A DNA stretch of 64,000 nt from Ruminococcus flavefaciens (GTDB lineage Bacteria > Bacillota > Clostridia > Oscillospirales > Ruminococcaceae), in NCBI GenBank assembly GCA_023662725.1, contig JAMPIL010000001.1:1196449-1260448 (forward strand), given 5' to 3'. Positions 9,235 through 18,096 of the stretch are shown here, piece after piece (position 1 is the stretch's first letter; every line of letters starts with the position of its first letter). The translations under genes were made by a program, and so were the position numbers. The notes beneath the pieces are model-generated. The model was not told where the DNA came from. It worked only from the letters and a program-made list of their open reading frames with translations, and made no database searches.

Positions 9235-10902
9235 TTAGCCGTTTACAACAGGAAGTGTAACAAGATGTACGATAGATCTGATGATAGCATCAGAGTCAGC
9301 AGCTGTAAGCTTAACGCCGCTTACCTTAACCTTACCACCAGTTGGATCCTGAGGATCGCAGCAGTCAGCATTTACCTTACCCTGATCAGTCATGTTGTAA
9401 GCCTTGTTGTCGTTGAGCCACTTGTTAAGGAGAACAACGTCAGAAACGTTTACCTTACCATCACAGTTTACATCGCCCCATGTAGGTGTGTATTCGCCAG
9501 AAGGTGTAGGTCCAGGAGTTGTAGTTGTTGTTGTAGAAGAAGATGAGGATGTTGTTGTAGTTGTAGTAGTTGTTGTTGTAGAAGAAGATGTTGTTGTCTG
9601 GCTTCCGCCGTCGCCAACCTTGATTATACCGTTAACTGTAGCGCCCTTGAGCATATTACTCTGGTTATCCTTGTAGATATCAAAGTAATCGCCTATACCG
9701 ATCTTGTATTCGCCGTCCGGGCAATTTTCAGGAACATGGTATGTAAGCATGAATACTACGCTTCCGTCTTCTGCAACTACTGCGTCTCCCTCTGGTGTTG
9801 GACACGCAAAAGATGCTCCGTTATTAGCAGGGTTAAACATTACTGCTGCATCGTTGTATGCAGGTGTAAATTCTTCAACAGCTGTCAGTTCAAGCGGAGA
9901 ATCATGCTTGAATCTAACGTCCATAGATATTACTGCATTTCCGTTTGACTTAACTGTTACGTCTACATATACGTCATCGCCTGGCTGTGCTTCCCAGTTG
10001 CCGAAATCAAGGATGACATCTGCATCCGGTGTAGGACCAGGATTTGTTGTTGTCGTTGTTGTTGTAGTTGTTGTTGTGGAAGAAGATGTTGTTGTAGTTG
10101 TTGGACCTGGATTTTCAGAGCCCTCAACGTTAATGGTCATGCTCTCAAGTTTAAGACTGCCATCTAAATGAGTCATTGTATTACCGTTCTGAACCATAGT
10201 TGCAGGAACATACAGAAGGTTGCCATTCTCATCCTTGGCTGTCTGATTTGAGTTATATGTGAGGAAATCAAGAGTATACTCGCCTGCAGCAAGACCCTTA
10301 GGAAGAGTTACGTCAAAAACTGACATAGGATGATCTGTAGAAGTTGTACCTGTCCATGTGTATTCTTTACCGTAATTGGTCCAACCAAAACCATAATAAT
10401 AGTTTTCTGTCTCTGCTGCTTTTAATCCCTGTGCAGCATTGATCTGATCCTGTCCATGCGGAACAAATTTCTTACCTCTTGCATTATAAGCACCAGCCCA
10501 TAAAACTACCTGCTTAGAAGTGAATGATGTGCCGTCTGCAAGAGTGTATTCCTTATCAGTGCTGAAGTAAGAATCAGTACGTGCATATGCATTGAATGTA
10601 ATATCCTTTGCAGCTGCTCCGCCGTTAACTGAAAGCATAATATTAAATGATGTTGTATCTGGATTAGCTTCATCAAGATAAATACCAACAGGGATTACAA
10701 CATCGCCAGCAGCGATATCATCAGCGGAAACTGTTACATTAGAACCAGCGCTTGCATACTTAGAATCAGATTCTGCATATGTCTTGATTGCAAGACCCTT
10801 AGTAGTATCCTTGCCAGCAGCGCTTGTAACAACAGGAGCTACAGCGCTTGCCATTGTTGCAGCCATCGCAAGCGATGTTACTGCGGAAATAAACTTTCTC
10901 AT
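9235..10902 (-). CDS. scaA: Primary scaffoldin ScaA: N-terminal module, one cohesin, dockerin
   Basis: 555 residues. Signal peptide (to about 29); an N-terminal beta-rich module (about 35-255) not clearly assignable, with cohesin-like features near its end (a PKGLAAGEYTL turn, then a final strand MTINVEG); a Pro/Thr linker; one cohesin (about 294-432) almost identical to ScaB cohesins 1-2; a Thr/Ser linker; and a C-terminal dockerin (about 470-555) beginning WGDVNCDGKVNVSDVV. In the R. flavefaciens system ScaA collects enzymes or ScaC on its cohesins and its dockerin binds ScaB. Here it offers only one clear cohesin. The second half of the dockerin has an insertion rich in Cys, Asp and Pro before its second helix. 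The start follows AAAGGA by 10 bases. Confidence 0.88.
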   Translation of the reverse strand: MRKFISAVTSLAMAATMASAVAPVVTSAAGKDTTKGLAIKTYAESDSKYASAGSNVTVSADDIAAGDVVIPVGIYLDEANPDTTSFNIMLSVNGGAAAKDITFNAYARTDSYFSTDKEYTLADGTSFTSKQVVLWAGAYNARGKKFVPHGQDQINAAQGLKAAETENYYYGFGWTNYGKEYTWTGTTSTDHPMSVFDVTLPKGLAAGEYTLDFLTYNSNQTAKDENGNLLYVPATMVQNGNTMTHLDGSLKLESMTINVEGSENPGPTTTTTSSSTTTTTTTTTTTNPGPTPDADVILDFGNWEAQPGDDVYVDVTVKSNGNAVISMDVRFKHDSPLELTAVEEFTPAYNDAAVMFNPANNGASFACPTPEGDAVVAEDGSVVFMLTYHVPENCPDGEYKIGIGDYFDIYKDNQSNMLKGATVNGIIKVGDGGSQTTTSSSTTTTTTTTTTSSSSSTTTTTTPGPTPSGEYTPTWGDVNCDGKVNVSDVVLLNKWLNDNKAYNMTDQGKVNADCCDPQDPTGGKVKVSGVKLTAADSDAIIRSIVHLVTLPVVNG

Positions 10903-11000
10903 TTGTAATAATTCCTTTCTTTAGGTTTTTAGCCTATTACTAAACTTAAAAAATTGGGTTTGTATTCCTTTGTAAGGGGGACAAATCAGATAATCACGGA

Positions 11001-11861
11001 TTAAAGCTCACTAACAAGTTCAAGCTTGAATTTCTGGATTTGAAGTGCATCGTCATTAGTTACACCATCTCCGCCTTTGCCAGCGTCTCCGCCTGCAACA
11101 TCGGCATTCTTTAAGCCCTGTTCAGTGATATGAGTATCGTTGCTGCCGTTAATACCATAACCGTCTGGATTTGAAAGAGACTGCATAATAAGAACAGCAT
11201 CAGACATATCTATCTTGCCATCACAGTTAGCGTCTCCACGCATTCCTACCGGAATTGGTGTATCGCCTGCAACTTTAACGTATCCGTCAACAGCATTGAC
11301 TGTATAGGAAATCTTTTCGCTGCCGTTGAAATATCCGCAATTGATATTGGCGTTTTTTACACCTGAATCCGGGTATGTTTCACGATCGGTAGGAACAGCC
11401 TTAAAATCAATAACAGTTCCTTCCGGTGCATCTGCTGAAACAGTTCCGGAAATTGTACAAAAAACTCCATCCTTACTGATCCAGTAAGATGAATCTTCTG
11501 CAGCTGTTGTCCATACTAATCTTACTTCACCATCAGAAAATGAGCTTCCGAAAAGCGGAACATCAGCAGCAGACGGATCATTTGAATCAGCTCCTGTGGT
11601 TGCAGATGAACCAGCCTCCACCCCATCGATAGTAAAATATGTGGAATCATAAACAATTGCAAAATCAGTTGCTTGAATTCCTGTAGACGGAATATCAGCC
11701 AATGATACATCCACTGTAACCTTATCGCCTGCATTCGCCTCAACCTTGCTAACGCTTATCTGCACTGTATCGTTAGCAGCAACAACGGGCGCAATCGGGC
11801 ATACGGAAAGTGAAAGCATCGTAGCAGCGATAGCTCCGACGACTACCTTTTTTGTCTTCAT
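11001..11861 (-). CDS. scaC: Adaptor scaffoldin ScaC: one cohesin plus dockerin
   Basis: 286 residues: signal peptide (to about 29), one cohesin (about 30-195; VEANAGDKVTVDVSLADIP is a typical first strand pair) and a dockerin (about 207-286) starting RGDANCDGKIDMSDAV, with no Thr linker. In R. flavefaciens ScaC docks onto ScaA and presents a cohesin of different specificity, so it changes which enzymes the complex accepts. It is the first gene of the cluster, 98 bases before scaA. The start at 11861 was chosen because AAGGAGG lies 8 bases upstream; an upstream in-frame extension lacks such a site. The second dockerin loop region is Gly/Asp-rich and unusually long. Confidence 0.9.
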   Translation of the reverse strand: MKTKKVVVGAIAATMLSLSVCPIAPVVAANDTVQISVSKVEANAGDKVTVDVSLADIPSTGIQATDFAIVYDSTYFTIDGVEAGSSATTGADSNDPSAADVPLFGSSFSDGEVRLVWTTAAEDSSYWISKDGVFCTISGTVSADAPEGTVIDFKAVPTDRETYPDSGVKNANINCGYFNGSEKISYTVNAVDGYVKVAGDTPIPVGMRGDANCDGKIDMSDAVLIMQSLSNPDGYGINGSNDTHITEQGLKNADVAGGDAGKGGDGVTNDDALQIQKFKLELVSEL

Positions 11862-12118
11862 TAATTTTTCCTCCTTTTTCATTGATGTTATATAACAAAG
11901 GAACAATAGCCCCTTTTATTATATCGTGTCTTAATTGCAGCAGCCCCTGCCGCAGCATCCACTGAAATCAGATACATAGCGCATATCTGAACTGCAAAGC
12001 GGCATTTCTGCTTCTGCGGTTTATACAGACTGAAAATTCGCTCCGCACACAGTAGTTTCAGCGTAAGACGCATCACACTGCCATGATGAGATACCTAATC
12101 CAAATCTATATCTATTCT
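11862..12118 (-). promoter_or_regulatory. Long structured leader of the scaC-scaA-scaB transcript
   Basis: From the likely transcription start near 12118 to the scaC ATG there are about 257 untranslated bases. They contain GCCGC...GCGGC enclosing GCA/TGC and a CAGATA...TATCTG hairpin, plus small hairpins CATCA/TGATG and GCGT-CTT-ACGC and a TGCGG/CCGCA pairing. A 62-codon reading frame inside lacks a good ribosome site and I do not call it. No known riboswitch was recognised. The whole 421-base gap to capA (11862-12282) otherwise holds only the promoter. Confidence 0.5.
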
Positions 12119-12125
12119 TGAATTT

Positions 12126-12154
12126 ATTATATAACAGCCGCAAAAAAAAGTAAA
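12126..12154 (-). promoter_or_regulatory. Promoter of the scaC-scaA-scaB unit
   Basis: TTTACT (12149-12154), a 17-base spacer with an eight-T run, and TATAAT (12126-12131) on the minus strand. The -35 is imperfect, which would suit regulated expression. Confidence 0.6.
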
Positions 12155-12282
12155 TAGCTTTGTGGTGTTTTTGGTATTTTATATAAACACTTATTTTATT
12201 TTTTGAACAGCTTGCACAATCATAAATTCACCGCATGATTTTAAGAGTGCGAAAAAATAGATCGTTTTATGAACAAAACAAT

Positions 12283-13566
12283 TTATTTATCCAAAAATCT
12301 AAATTCTTCCGGAATACTGTCTTCAATTATCTGATTTACAATATTCCAACTAAAGCTTGTATACGTTCCCTGCGGTATAGCATAGGGAATTCCATGGCTT
12401 GCAGCAAGCTCCGGAGTATACTTACTATATGGATAAATTCTCATATTCGAGAAATTACCGTCATCATAATGAATGATATTAGGAACACAGCCTACATTTT
12501 CAAGGCTAAGTTCATTTGTTTCGCCGTCGATAACTATATCAAACATCGGCATTTCACCGATAAGGTTGAAGTTATCAGTCTGAGCGCAAACAAAATTTCC
12601 CATCGAATAATAAACGAAGCCCTTAGTTCCGTCGTCACGCTCTATCCACTCCATAGTCTCGGCAGTATGAGTATGACATCCGAGAATAACGTCTGCTCCC
12701 CAGTTTACCATTTTATTTGCGAGTTCAATTCTATCATCCGAAACAATGTTAGTATCTTCAACACCCCAATGAGCAGAAACGATAACTGCGTCAGCGATTT
12801 GAGAAGCTTCTTTTATCTGTCTTTCGATAACATCCTCTTCATAGTTCATAACAACTCTCAGGGGCGAATCGTATGGGAAATCGAAACCGTTGATATGCTC
12901 GGCATAGGCAAGAAAAGCAATTTTCACCCCATTTACTTCACGAACACGAATATTGTTCGCATCTTCTTCATTCAGGTAAGCGCCAAGAACCGTTAAATCG
13001 TTTTCTTCTGCCTTTTGGTTCCAGAAATTGATTGACTCTTCCAAAGCTGAAGCACCGAAATCAAGAAGATGATTATTAGCCATTGTAAAAACGTCAAAAC
13101 CGAGGTCGATCACAGCGTCTGCAACCTCCGGCGGCGAATTGAACAAAAGCGCTCCGCCGTTCGCACCACGCACCTCATTGCTTTCAGAAATGATCGTTTC
13201 CTGATTCAGAATAGCCACATCGGCTGATTCCACCAGATAACGGACATTTTCATAAATGGGAGCAAAATTATAAGCTTCTCCGTTTTCCGCATAGGCTTCG
13301 GCATTCTTATAAACCGAATAATGAATAAGATTGTCGCCTGCGGCAAGCACATGAACAACCTTGTCTTCCTGAATCTGTTCCGTAGAAGCTTCAGTAATTC
13401 CATCGGATGAAGATGTTCCTTCTCCCATAGGATATACTGCAATATCATTCTGCTTTACAGAATCATCCGAACCAACGATTGTAACAGCTGCACAGCTAAC
13501 ACCTGATACCACAAGAGCGGCAACAACAATCAGTGACGCAAACGCACGTCCTTTTCTTAATTTCAT
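12283..13566 (-). CDS. CapA-family (PGA_cap) exported lipoprotein
   Basis: 427 residues. A signal sequence ends in lipobox-like SGVSC (Cys25), predicting a membrane lipoprotein. An acidic Ser/Glu stretch precedes the metallophosphatase-like PGA_cap domain (about 65-420), with motifs AAGDNLIHYSVY, ANNHLLDFG, SAHWGVEDT and GCHTHTAETMEWI whose Asp, His and Asn residues should hold metal. Family members include CapA/PgsA of poly-gamma-glutamate capsule synthesis, but many Clostridia carry solitary copies of unknown substrate, and no capB/capC lies here. It is transcribed alone from a TTGCAT/TATAAT promoter, with a long inverted repeat directly upstream of the ribosome site. Confidence 0.85.
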   Translation of the reverse strand: MKLRKGRAFASLIVVAALVVSGVSCAAVTIVGSDDSVKQNDIAVYPMGEGTSSSDGITEASTEQIQEDKVVHVLAAGDNLIHYSVYKNAEAYAENGEAYNFAPIYENVRYLVESADVAILNQETIISESNEVRGANGGALLFNSPPEVADAVIDLGFDVFTMANNHLLDFGASALEESINFWNQKAEENDLTVLGAYLNEEDANNIRVREVNGVKIAFLAYAEHINGFDFPYDSPLRVVMNYEEDVIERQIKEASQIADAVIVSAHWGVEDTNIVSDDRIELANKMVNWGADVILGCHTHTAETMEWIERDDGTKGFVYYSMGNFVCAQTDNFNLIGEMPMFDIVIDGETNELSLENVGCVPNIIHYDDGNFSNMRIYPYSKYTPELAASHGIPYAIPQGTYTSFSWNIVNQIIEDSIPEEFRFLDK

Positions 13567-13580
13567 TTTTTCTCTCCTGT

Positions 13581-13632
13581 TATGCTTAATACTTTTAAAA
13601 ATGAGAATATTTCTATAGCAGTATTAAGCATA
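13581..13632. repeat. 13-bp inverted repeat next to the capA-like ribosome site
   Basis: TATGCTTAATACT (13581-13593) and its exact complement (13620-13632) are separated by 26 bases. In the transcript the 3' arm would end a few bases before the AGGAGAG ribosome site, so the hairpin could tune translation; as DNA it could be an operator. Confidence 0.7.
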
Positions 13633-13681
13633 TGTGTGATTTTTGTTACTCAACATAAAACCCCACGTCCCATTACAATAT

Positions 13682-13710
13682 ATTATATCATAGAATTCAG
13701 ACTAATGCAA
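13682..13710 (-). promoter_or_regulatory. capA-like gene promoter
   Basis: TTGCAT (13705-13710), a 17-base spacer and TATAAT (13682-13687) on the minus strand. The 335-base gap 13567-13901 holds this promoter and the inverted repeat; I saw no clear terminator for the upstream dus gene. Confidence 0.65.
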
Positions 13711-13901
13711 TTACAAATTATAACCGTTTCAATAATAAAAGCCTGAAAAAACATGATACTTTAATTGTTATTATCTCTGAAACAACGTATTTCAGCCATA
13801 TTATGGGGGTTTATGTATATGATTTTTTCATTTTTGTTAATATATACGAATTTTCAAGGATTTTTTTGTTCAATTTGCCGCAAACACATTATATACAAAT
13901 T

Positions 13902-14903
13902 TCAGCATACATTCCGGGATTTCTGAAGCTGGATAAATTCTTCTGCGAGCCGAACTGCTTCATCATATGAAGAAAGCTGATAGCAGCGTCCTCTGAACTT
14001 AGCAGAACCGTAATATCCGTTCATATACCATGCAGCGTGCTTTCTCGCCTCATGCATAGCCAGTTCCTCGCTTTTTTCGCTGAAACTGAGAATAAGCCGG
14101 ATATGTTCAAGCATGACCTGCATTTTCTCCTCAAGCGTCGGCGGAAAATATTCTTCTCCATTGAAATGGTCCTCGATTTCACGAAAAACAAAGGGATTTC
14201 CATAGCTTCCCCTGCCGATCATAACAAGGTCGCAGCCTGTTTTTTCGTACATATCAAGACACGATCTCAGATCGTTCACATCGCCGTTGCCGATAACAGG
14301 AATACTAACAGCCGACTTAACATCCTTAATGACCGAAATATCGGCTTCACCGCTGTAATACTGCTCTCGTGTACGTCCGTGAACGGCTATGGCGGACGCT
14401 CCGACATTTTCAAGTGCTTTTGCAAACATAACCGCATTTACGCTTTTGCTGTTCCATCCGCTTCTTATTTTAACTGTAACCGGAACTTCTCCGGCAGCCT
14501 TCACAGCGGCGGCAGTAATTTCTGCGGCAAGGTCAACATCCCTCATAAGAGCTGAACCTGCGGAAGTATTGACCACCTTCGGCACAGGACATCCCATATT
14601 GATATCAATAATATCCGGCTCATATCTGAGAACGATATCAACAGCCTTAGCCATAAACTCCGGCTCGCTTCCGAAAAGCTGAATAGCCATTGGTCTTTCT
14701 TCAGGAGTTATTGTGCAAAGTTCAGCCGTTTTCCGGTCACTGTAGCAGATTCCCTTTGCGGAAACCATTTCGCTCACCACATAAGCTGCTCCAAATTTCT
14801 TGCACATAAGCCGATAAGCTCTGTCGGCCACACCCGCCATCGGCGCAAGAGCAGCAGTTTTTTTCAGTTCAACTTTACCGATTTTAATAGCATCCGCATT
14901 CAT
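13902..14903 (-). CDS. dus: tRNA-dihydrouridine synthase (DusB-like)
   Basis: 333 residues, the usual DusB length. A TIM-barrel flavoenzyme reducing uridines in the tRNA D-loop with FMN and NADPH. Visible signatures are LAPMAGVADRAYR at the N-terminus, the catalytic cysteine in INMGCPVPKV, the FMN phosphate region IPVIGNGDV, and MIGRGSYGNPF. Its start overlaps the end of the GtrA gene by four bases (ATGA), so the two are probably translationally coupled. The pairing with GtrA has no evident functional logic. Confidence 0.93.
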   Translation of the reverse strand: MNADAIKIGKVELKKTAALAPMAGVADRAYRLMCKKFGAAYVVSEMVSAKGICYSDRKTAELCTITPEERPMAIQLFGSEPEFMAKAVDIVLRYEPDIIDINMGCPVPKVVNTSAGSALMRDVDLAAEITAAAVKAAGEVPVTVKIRSGWNSKSVNAVMFAKALENVGASAIAVHGRTREQYYSGEADISVIKDVKSAVSIPVIGNGDVNDLRSCLDMYEKTGCDLVMIGRGSYGNPFVFREIEDHFNGEEYFPPTLEEKMQVMLEHIRLILSFSEKSEELAMHEARKHAAWYMNGYYGSAKFRGRCYQLSSYDEAVRLAEEFIQLQKSRNVC

Positions 14904-15379
14904 TTTTCTGCTCCGGAATCTTTATTTTTAAAAACGAAAACTTTGCTTAAAATATAATTTGCAATGAAAATCAAAACCTGACTTAGGAATGTGATAATAG
15001 TTTTGTTCATACCGATAAAATCGCAGCAAACGAGGAAAATAACTTCCTCCATAGCCAGTGTGGCAAGTCTGGCTCCATAAAACGAAACAAAAACCTTTCG
15101 AAATTCCCGAGGAGAATGAGTTTCATTTTTAAAAACGTACTTTTTATTGGTAAAGAAAGCGAATGTAACGGCGCAGATCCATGAAAAAACAACCCCTGCA
15201 GTACTTTCCCACTTAGGCTCGCCGGGAACTAATACAAATAGCAGAAGCTTCGTAACAATAGAAATAACCGTTGTCAGACCTCCGAAAACGAGGTAAAGCC
15301 ATTTTTCCTCATATTTGTAATATATATTCTGAATCGACTTCGGAAGAATCGATACGCAGGCTTTTATAAATTTTTCCAT
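14900..15379 (-). CDS. GtrA-family membrane protein
   Basis: 159 residues with four predicted membrane segments (about 30-50, 60-80, 100-120, 130-150) and the short charged tail typical of GtrA (PF04138). Family members help move undecaprenyl-linked glucose across the membrane for polysaccharide glycosylation, but most lone Firmicute members are uncharacterised and no glycosyltransferase lies beside it here. An AAAGGA site precedes the start. It is first in a two-gene unit with dus. Confidence 0.85.
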   Translation of the reverse strand: MEKFIKACVSILPKSIQNIYYKYEEKWLYLVFGGLTTVISIVTKLLLFVLVPGEPKWESTAGVVFSWICAVTFAFFTNKKYVFKNETHSPREFRKVFVSFYGARLATLAMEEVIFLVCCDFIGMNKTIITFLSQVLIFIANYILSKVFVFKNKDSGAEK

Positions 15380-15413
15380 TCAGATTTTCCTTTCTAAAAC
15401 ATAGACAATTACT

Positions 15414-15442
15414 ATAATACCAGTATTTCAAAAATTTTTCAA
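15414..15442 (-). promoter_or_regulatory. gtrA-dus promoter
   Basis: TTGAAA (15437-15442), a 17-base spacer ending TGG, and TATTAT (15414-15419) on the minus strand, divergent from polA. Confidence 0.6.
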
Positions 15443-15489
15443 GAGTTTTCATCATTTTTTCAAAAATTTTTTTATATGTGCTTAAACAT

Positions 15490-15518
15490 TTGCTATTTCC
15501 ATTAAAATATGTTATAAT
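15490..15518 (+). promoter_or_regulatory. polA promoter
   Basis: TTGCTA (15490-15495), a 17-base spacer and TATAAT (15513-15518), 36 bases before the polA start. It probably drives polA-rimI-tsaD and the small gene after them. Confidence 0.7.
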
Positions 15519-15554
15519 AGAATTGTTTATAAAATACGTTCTGAGGAGCTTGCT

Positions 15555-18092
15555 ATGAAATTTCTTGCAATAGACGGAAACAGCATTCTTAATCGTGCAT
15601 TTTACGGAATAAAGCTGCTTTCCAATAAAAACGGCGTATTCACCAACGCTGTTTTCGGATTCATGAATATTTATCTCAAACATATCTCGGAGGTAAATCC
15701 GGACGCTATAGCTGTCGCTTTCGACCTCCGTTCACCTACTTTCCGCCATAAAGCCGTTGCTTCGTATAAGGCAAACCGCAAGGGTATGCCTCCGGAACTC
15801 GCTCAGCAGCTTCCTATTGTGAAACAACTTTTAACGGCTATGGGAGTCAAAGTTATTGAATGCGAGGGATACGAAGCCGACGATATTCTTGGAACGCTCT
15901 CACGTTCATGCTCTGACGTCGGAAACAAATGTTTCGTGCTTACCGGCGATCGTGACAGTCTCCAGCTTATCAACGACAATGTAACCGTTCTTCTTGCCAC
16001 AAACAAGGAGACTATACGCTACACGCCCGACCGGTTTGCAGAGGATTATGGCTTTGAGCCTATCAAACTTATCGACCTCAAGGCTCTTATGGGAGACAGT
16101 TCTGACAACATCAAGGGCGTTGCCGGAATCGGTGAAAAAACCGCTTCAAGCCTTATCAAAGAATATGGCACGATTGAAAATCTTTACGAAAATTATGCCA
16201 GCTCAAACCTCACAAAGGGAGTAAAGGCAAAACTTGAAAAGGGCACAGAATCAGCAAAAGAAAGCAAATGGCTCGCTACTATAATCAAGAATGTTCCTAT
16301 TGACGACAATCCGGAAAGCTATATCCCTTCCACTCCGGATAATGCTGAGATAAGCCGCCTTCTTTCTGAACTGGAGATGTTCAAACTCCTTGATAAGCTC
16401 GGTATATCGGCTTCTGAGGTAAATGCTTCCTCCGTGGAACAAGCTTCGGAAGAAGCGCCTGCTATCGAGATAGTTAATTCTGAGCTTACTGCTGAAATTA
16501 TAAAAGAACTTAAAGAATGCAACTACCTTTTCAGGAACAACACACTCACTATTCTCAACGGAAACAACGTATATACGTCCTCCGATGAAAAACTTATGCT
16601 TGATTTTTTCATGTCGGACTGCGAAAAATATACCGATGATGCAAAACCGCACTACCGTTGGTCAATGGCTCATGGAGGCAATCTCTGCAATCTCAGAAAC
16701 GACGCTTCGATATGCGGCTATTTGCTCAACACCTCCGCTTCCGATTATACAATTGAAAAACTCTGCGCTGAATACGGTGTTCACTTCTATTCTGAAAACG
16801 ACGAATTGGCTGATTTACTGTCATTGGGAGGTCTTATAAAGAAGCTCCGCAGCGAAATTGAAACTGACGGTATGACGTCTCTTCTTGAAAATATCGAACT
16901 TCCGCTTACCGAGGTCCTCGCTTCTATGGAGGATATCGGAATATGCATCGATAAACAGGGCGTTGAGAACTTTGGAGTCACCCTTTCGGAAATGATCGAA
17001 GAAACTCAACAGATGATTTTCGATGATGCCGGACACGAATTCAATATTTCTTCTCCGAAACAGCTTGGAACAGTCCTCTTCGACGAACTCGGACTTCCTA
17101 CAAAGAAAAAGACCAAAAGCGGCTATTCTACCAGTGCGGATGTACTGGAAGATCTCAGAAATCAATCGCCGATTGTTGATAATGTTCTCAAATACCGCCA
17201 GTATACAAAACTCAATTCAACCTACGTTGCCGGACTTCTCGATAAAATCGCTGATGACGGACGTATCCATACGTGGTTCAGACAGACCGAAACGAGAACC
17301 GGACGAATTTCCTCCATCGAACCCAATATGCAGAATATTCCCGTTAGAACCGAACTCGGCTCGCAAATGCGAAAATTTTTCGTTGCCGAAAGCGGAAAAA
17401 CTCTCGTTGACGCCGACTACAGCCAGATTGAACTCCGAGTTATGGCGCATTTATGCGGCGACGAAAATATGATACGTGCTTTCAATTCCGGCGAAGATAT
17501 CCACACCTCCACAGCAGCGCAGGTTTTTGATATGCCGGAGATAATGGTCACCCCTGAAATGAGAAGCGCTGCAAAAGCTGTTAATTTCGGAATTATTTAC
17601 GGTATCGGAGCTTTCTCGCTCTCAAAGGATATCGGGACATCGGTCGCTCAGGCGAAAAAATATATTGCCGATTATCTCGAACGCTTCCACAAAGTCCATG
17701 CGTTCATGGAAACAACCGTTGAAAACGCTTTCAATGACGGCTCAGTTACAACTATGTTCGGCAGAAAACGCCGCATTCCGGAGCTTTCCTCGTCTAATAA
17801 AATGCTTCAGGCCGCCGGAAAACGAATCGCCATGAATACTCCTGTTCAGGGAACTGCCGCCGACCTTATCAAAATCGCAATGATAAATGTCTACAGGCGT
17901 CTGAAAGCAGAACAACTCGATGCCAAGCTGATTTTACAGGTTCACGACGAACTTATCCTCGAAAGCTCCATAGCTGATTCGGAACGTGCCTCTGAAATTT
18001 TAAAGGAAGAAATGCAGGGTGTTTACGACATGAAAGTGCCGCTTGCCGTCGATGTACACTGCGGAGACAGCTGGTATGATGCGAAAGGATGA
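15555..18092 (+). CDS. polA: DNA polymerase I
   Basis: 845 residues. N-terminal 5'-3' exonuclease (about 1-290; AIDGNSILNRAFYG, YEADDILGTL, GDSSDNIKGV with metal-binding acidic residues); a middle region (about 300-470) that aligns with the 3'-5' exonuclease position but lacks an obvious DEDD set, so proofreading is probably absent, as in other Firmicute enzymes; and a family A polymerase (about 480-845) with motif A DADYSQIELRVM, motif B KAVNFGIIYG and motif C VHDELILE. Roles are Okazaki fragment maturation and repair synthesis. The start is preceded by GAGGAG. It is followed after four bases by rimI. Confidence 0.97.
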   Translation: MKFLAIDGNSILNRAFYGIKLLSNKNGVFTNAVFGFMNIYLKHISEVNPDAIAVAFDLRSPTFRHKAVASYKANRKGMPPELAQQLPIVKQLLTAMGVKVIECEGYEADDILGTLSRSCSDVGNKCFVLTGDRDSLQLINDNVTVLLATNKETIRYTPDRFAEDYGFEPIKLIDLKALMGDSSDNIKGVAGIGEKTASSLIKEYGTIENLYENYASSNLTKGVKAKLEKGTESAKESKWLATIIKNVPIDDNPESYIPSTPDNAEISRLLSELEMFKLLDKLGISASEVNASSVEQASEEAPAIEIVNSELTAEIIKELKECNYLFRNNTLTILNGNNVYTSSDEKLMLDFFMSDCEKYTDDAKPHYRWSMAHGGNLCNLRNDASICGYLLNTSASDYTIEKLCAEYGVHFYSENDELADLLSLGGLIKKLRSEIETDGMTSLLENIELPLTEVLASMEDIGICIDKQGVENFGVTLSEMIEETQQMIFDDAGHEFNISSPKQLGTVLFDELGLPTKKKTKSGYSTSADVLEDLRNQSPIVDNVLKYRQYTKLNSTYVAGLLDKIADDGRIHTWFRQTETRTGRISSIEPNMQNIPVRTELGSQMRKFFVAESGKTLVDADYSQIELRVMAHLCGDENMIRAFNSGEDIHTSTAAQVFDMPEIMVTPEMRSAAKAVNFGIIYGIGAFSLSKDIGTSVAQAKKYIADYLERFHKVHAFMETTVENAFNDGSVTTMFGRKRRIPELSSSNKMLQAAGKRIAMNTPVQGTAADLIKIAMINVYRRLKAEQLDAKLILQVHDELILESSIADSERASEILKEEMQGVYDMKVPLAVDVHCGDSWYDAKG

Positions 18093-18096
18093 TAAT

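Noticed and set aside
11888-12076. A 62-codon frame in the scaC leader
   Set aside because: No ribosome site before it; overlapping structured pairing explains the region better. It could be reconsidered if conserved.
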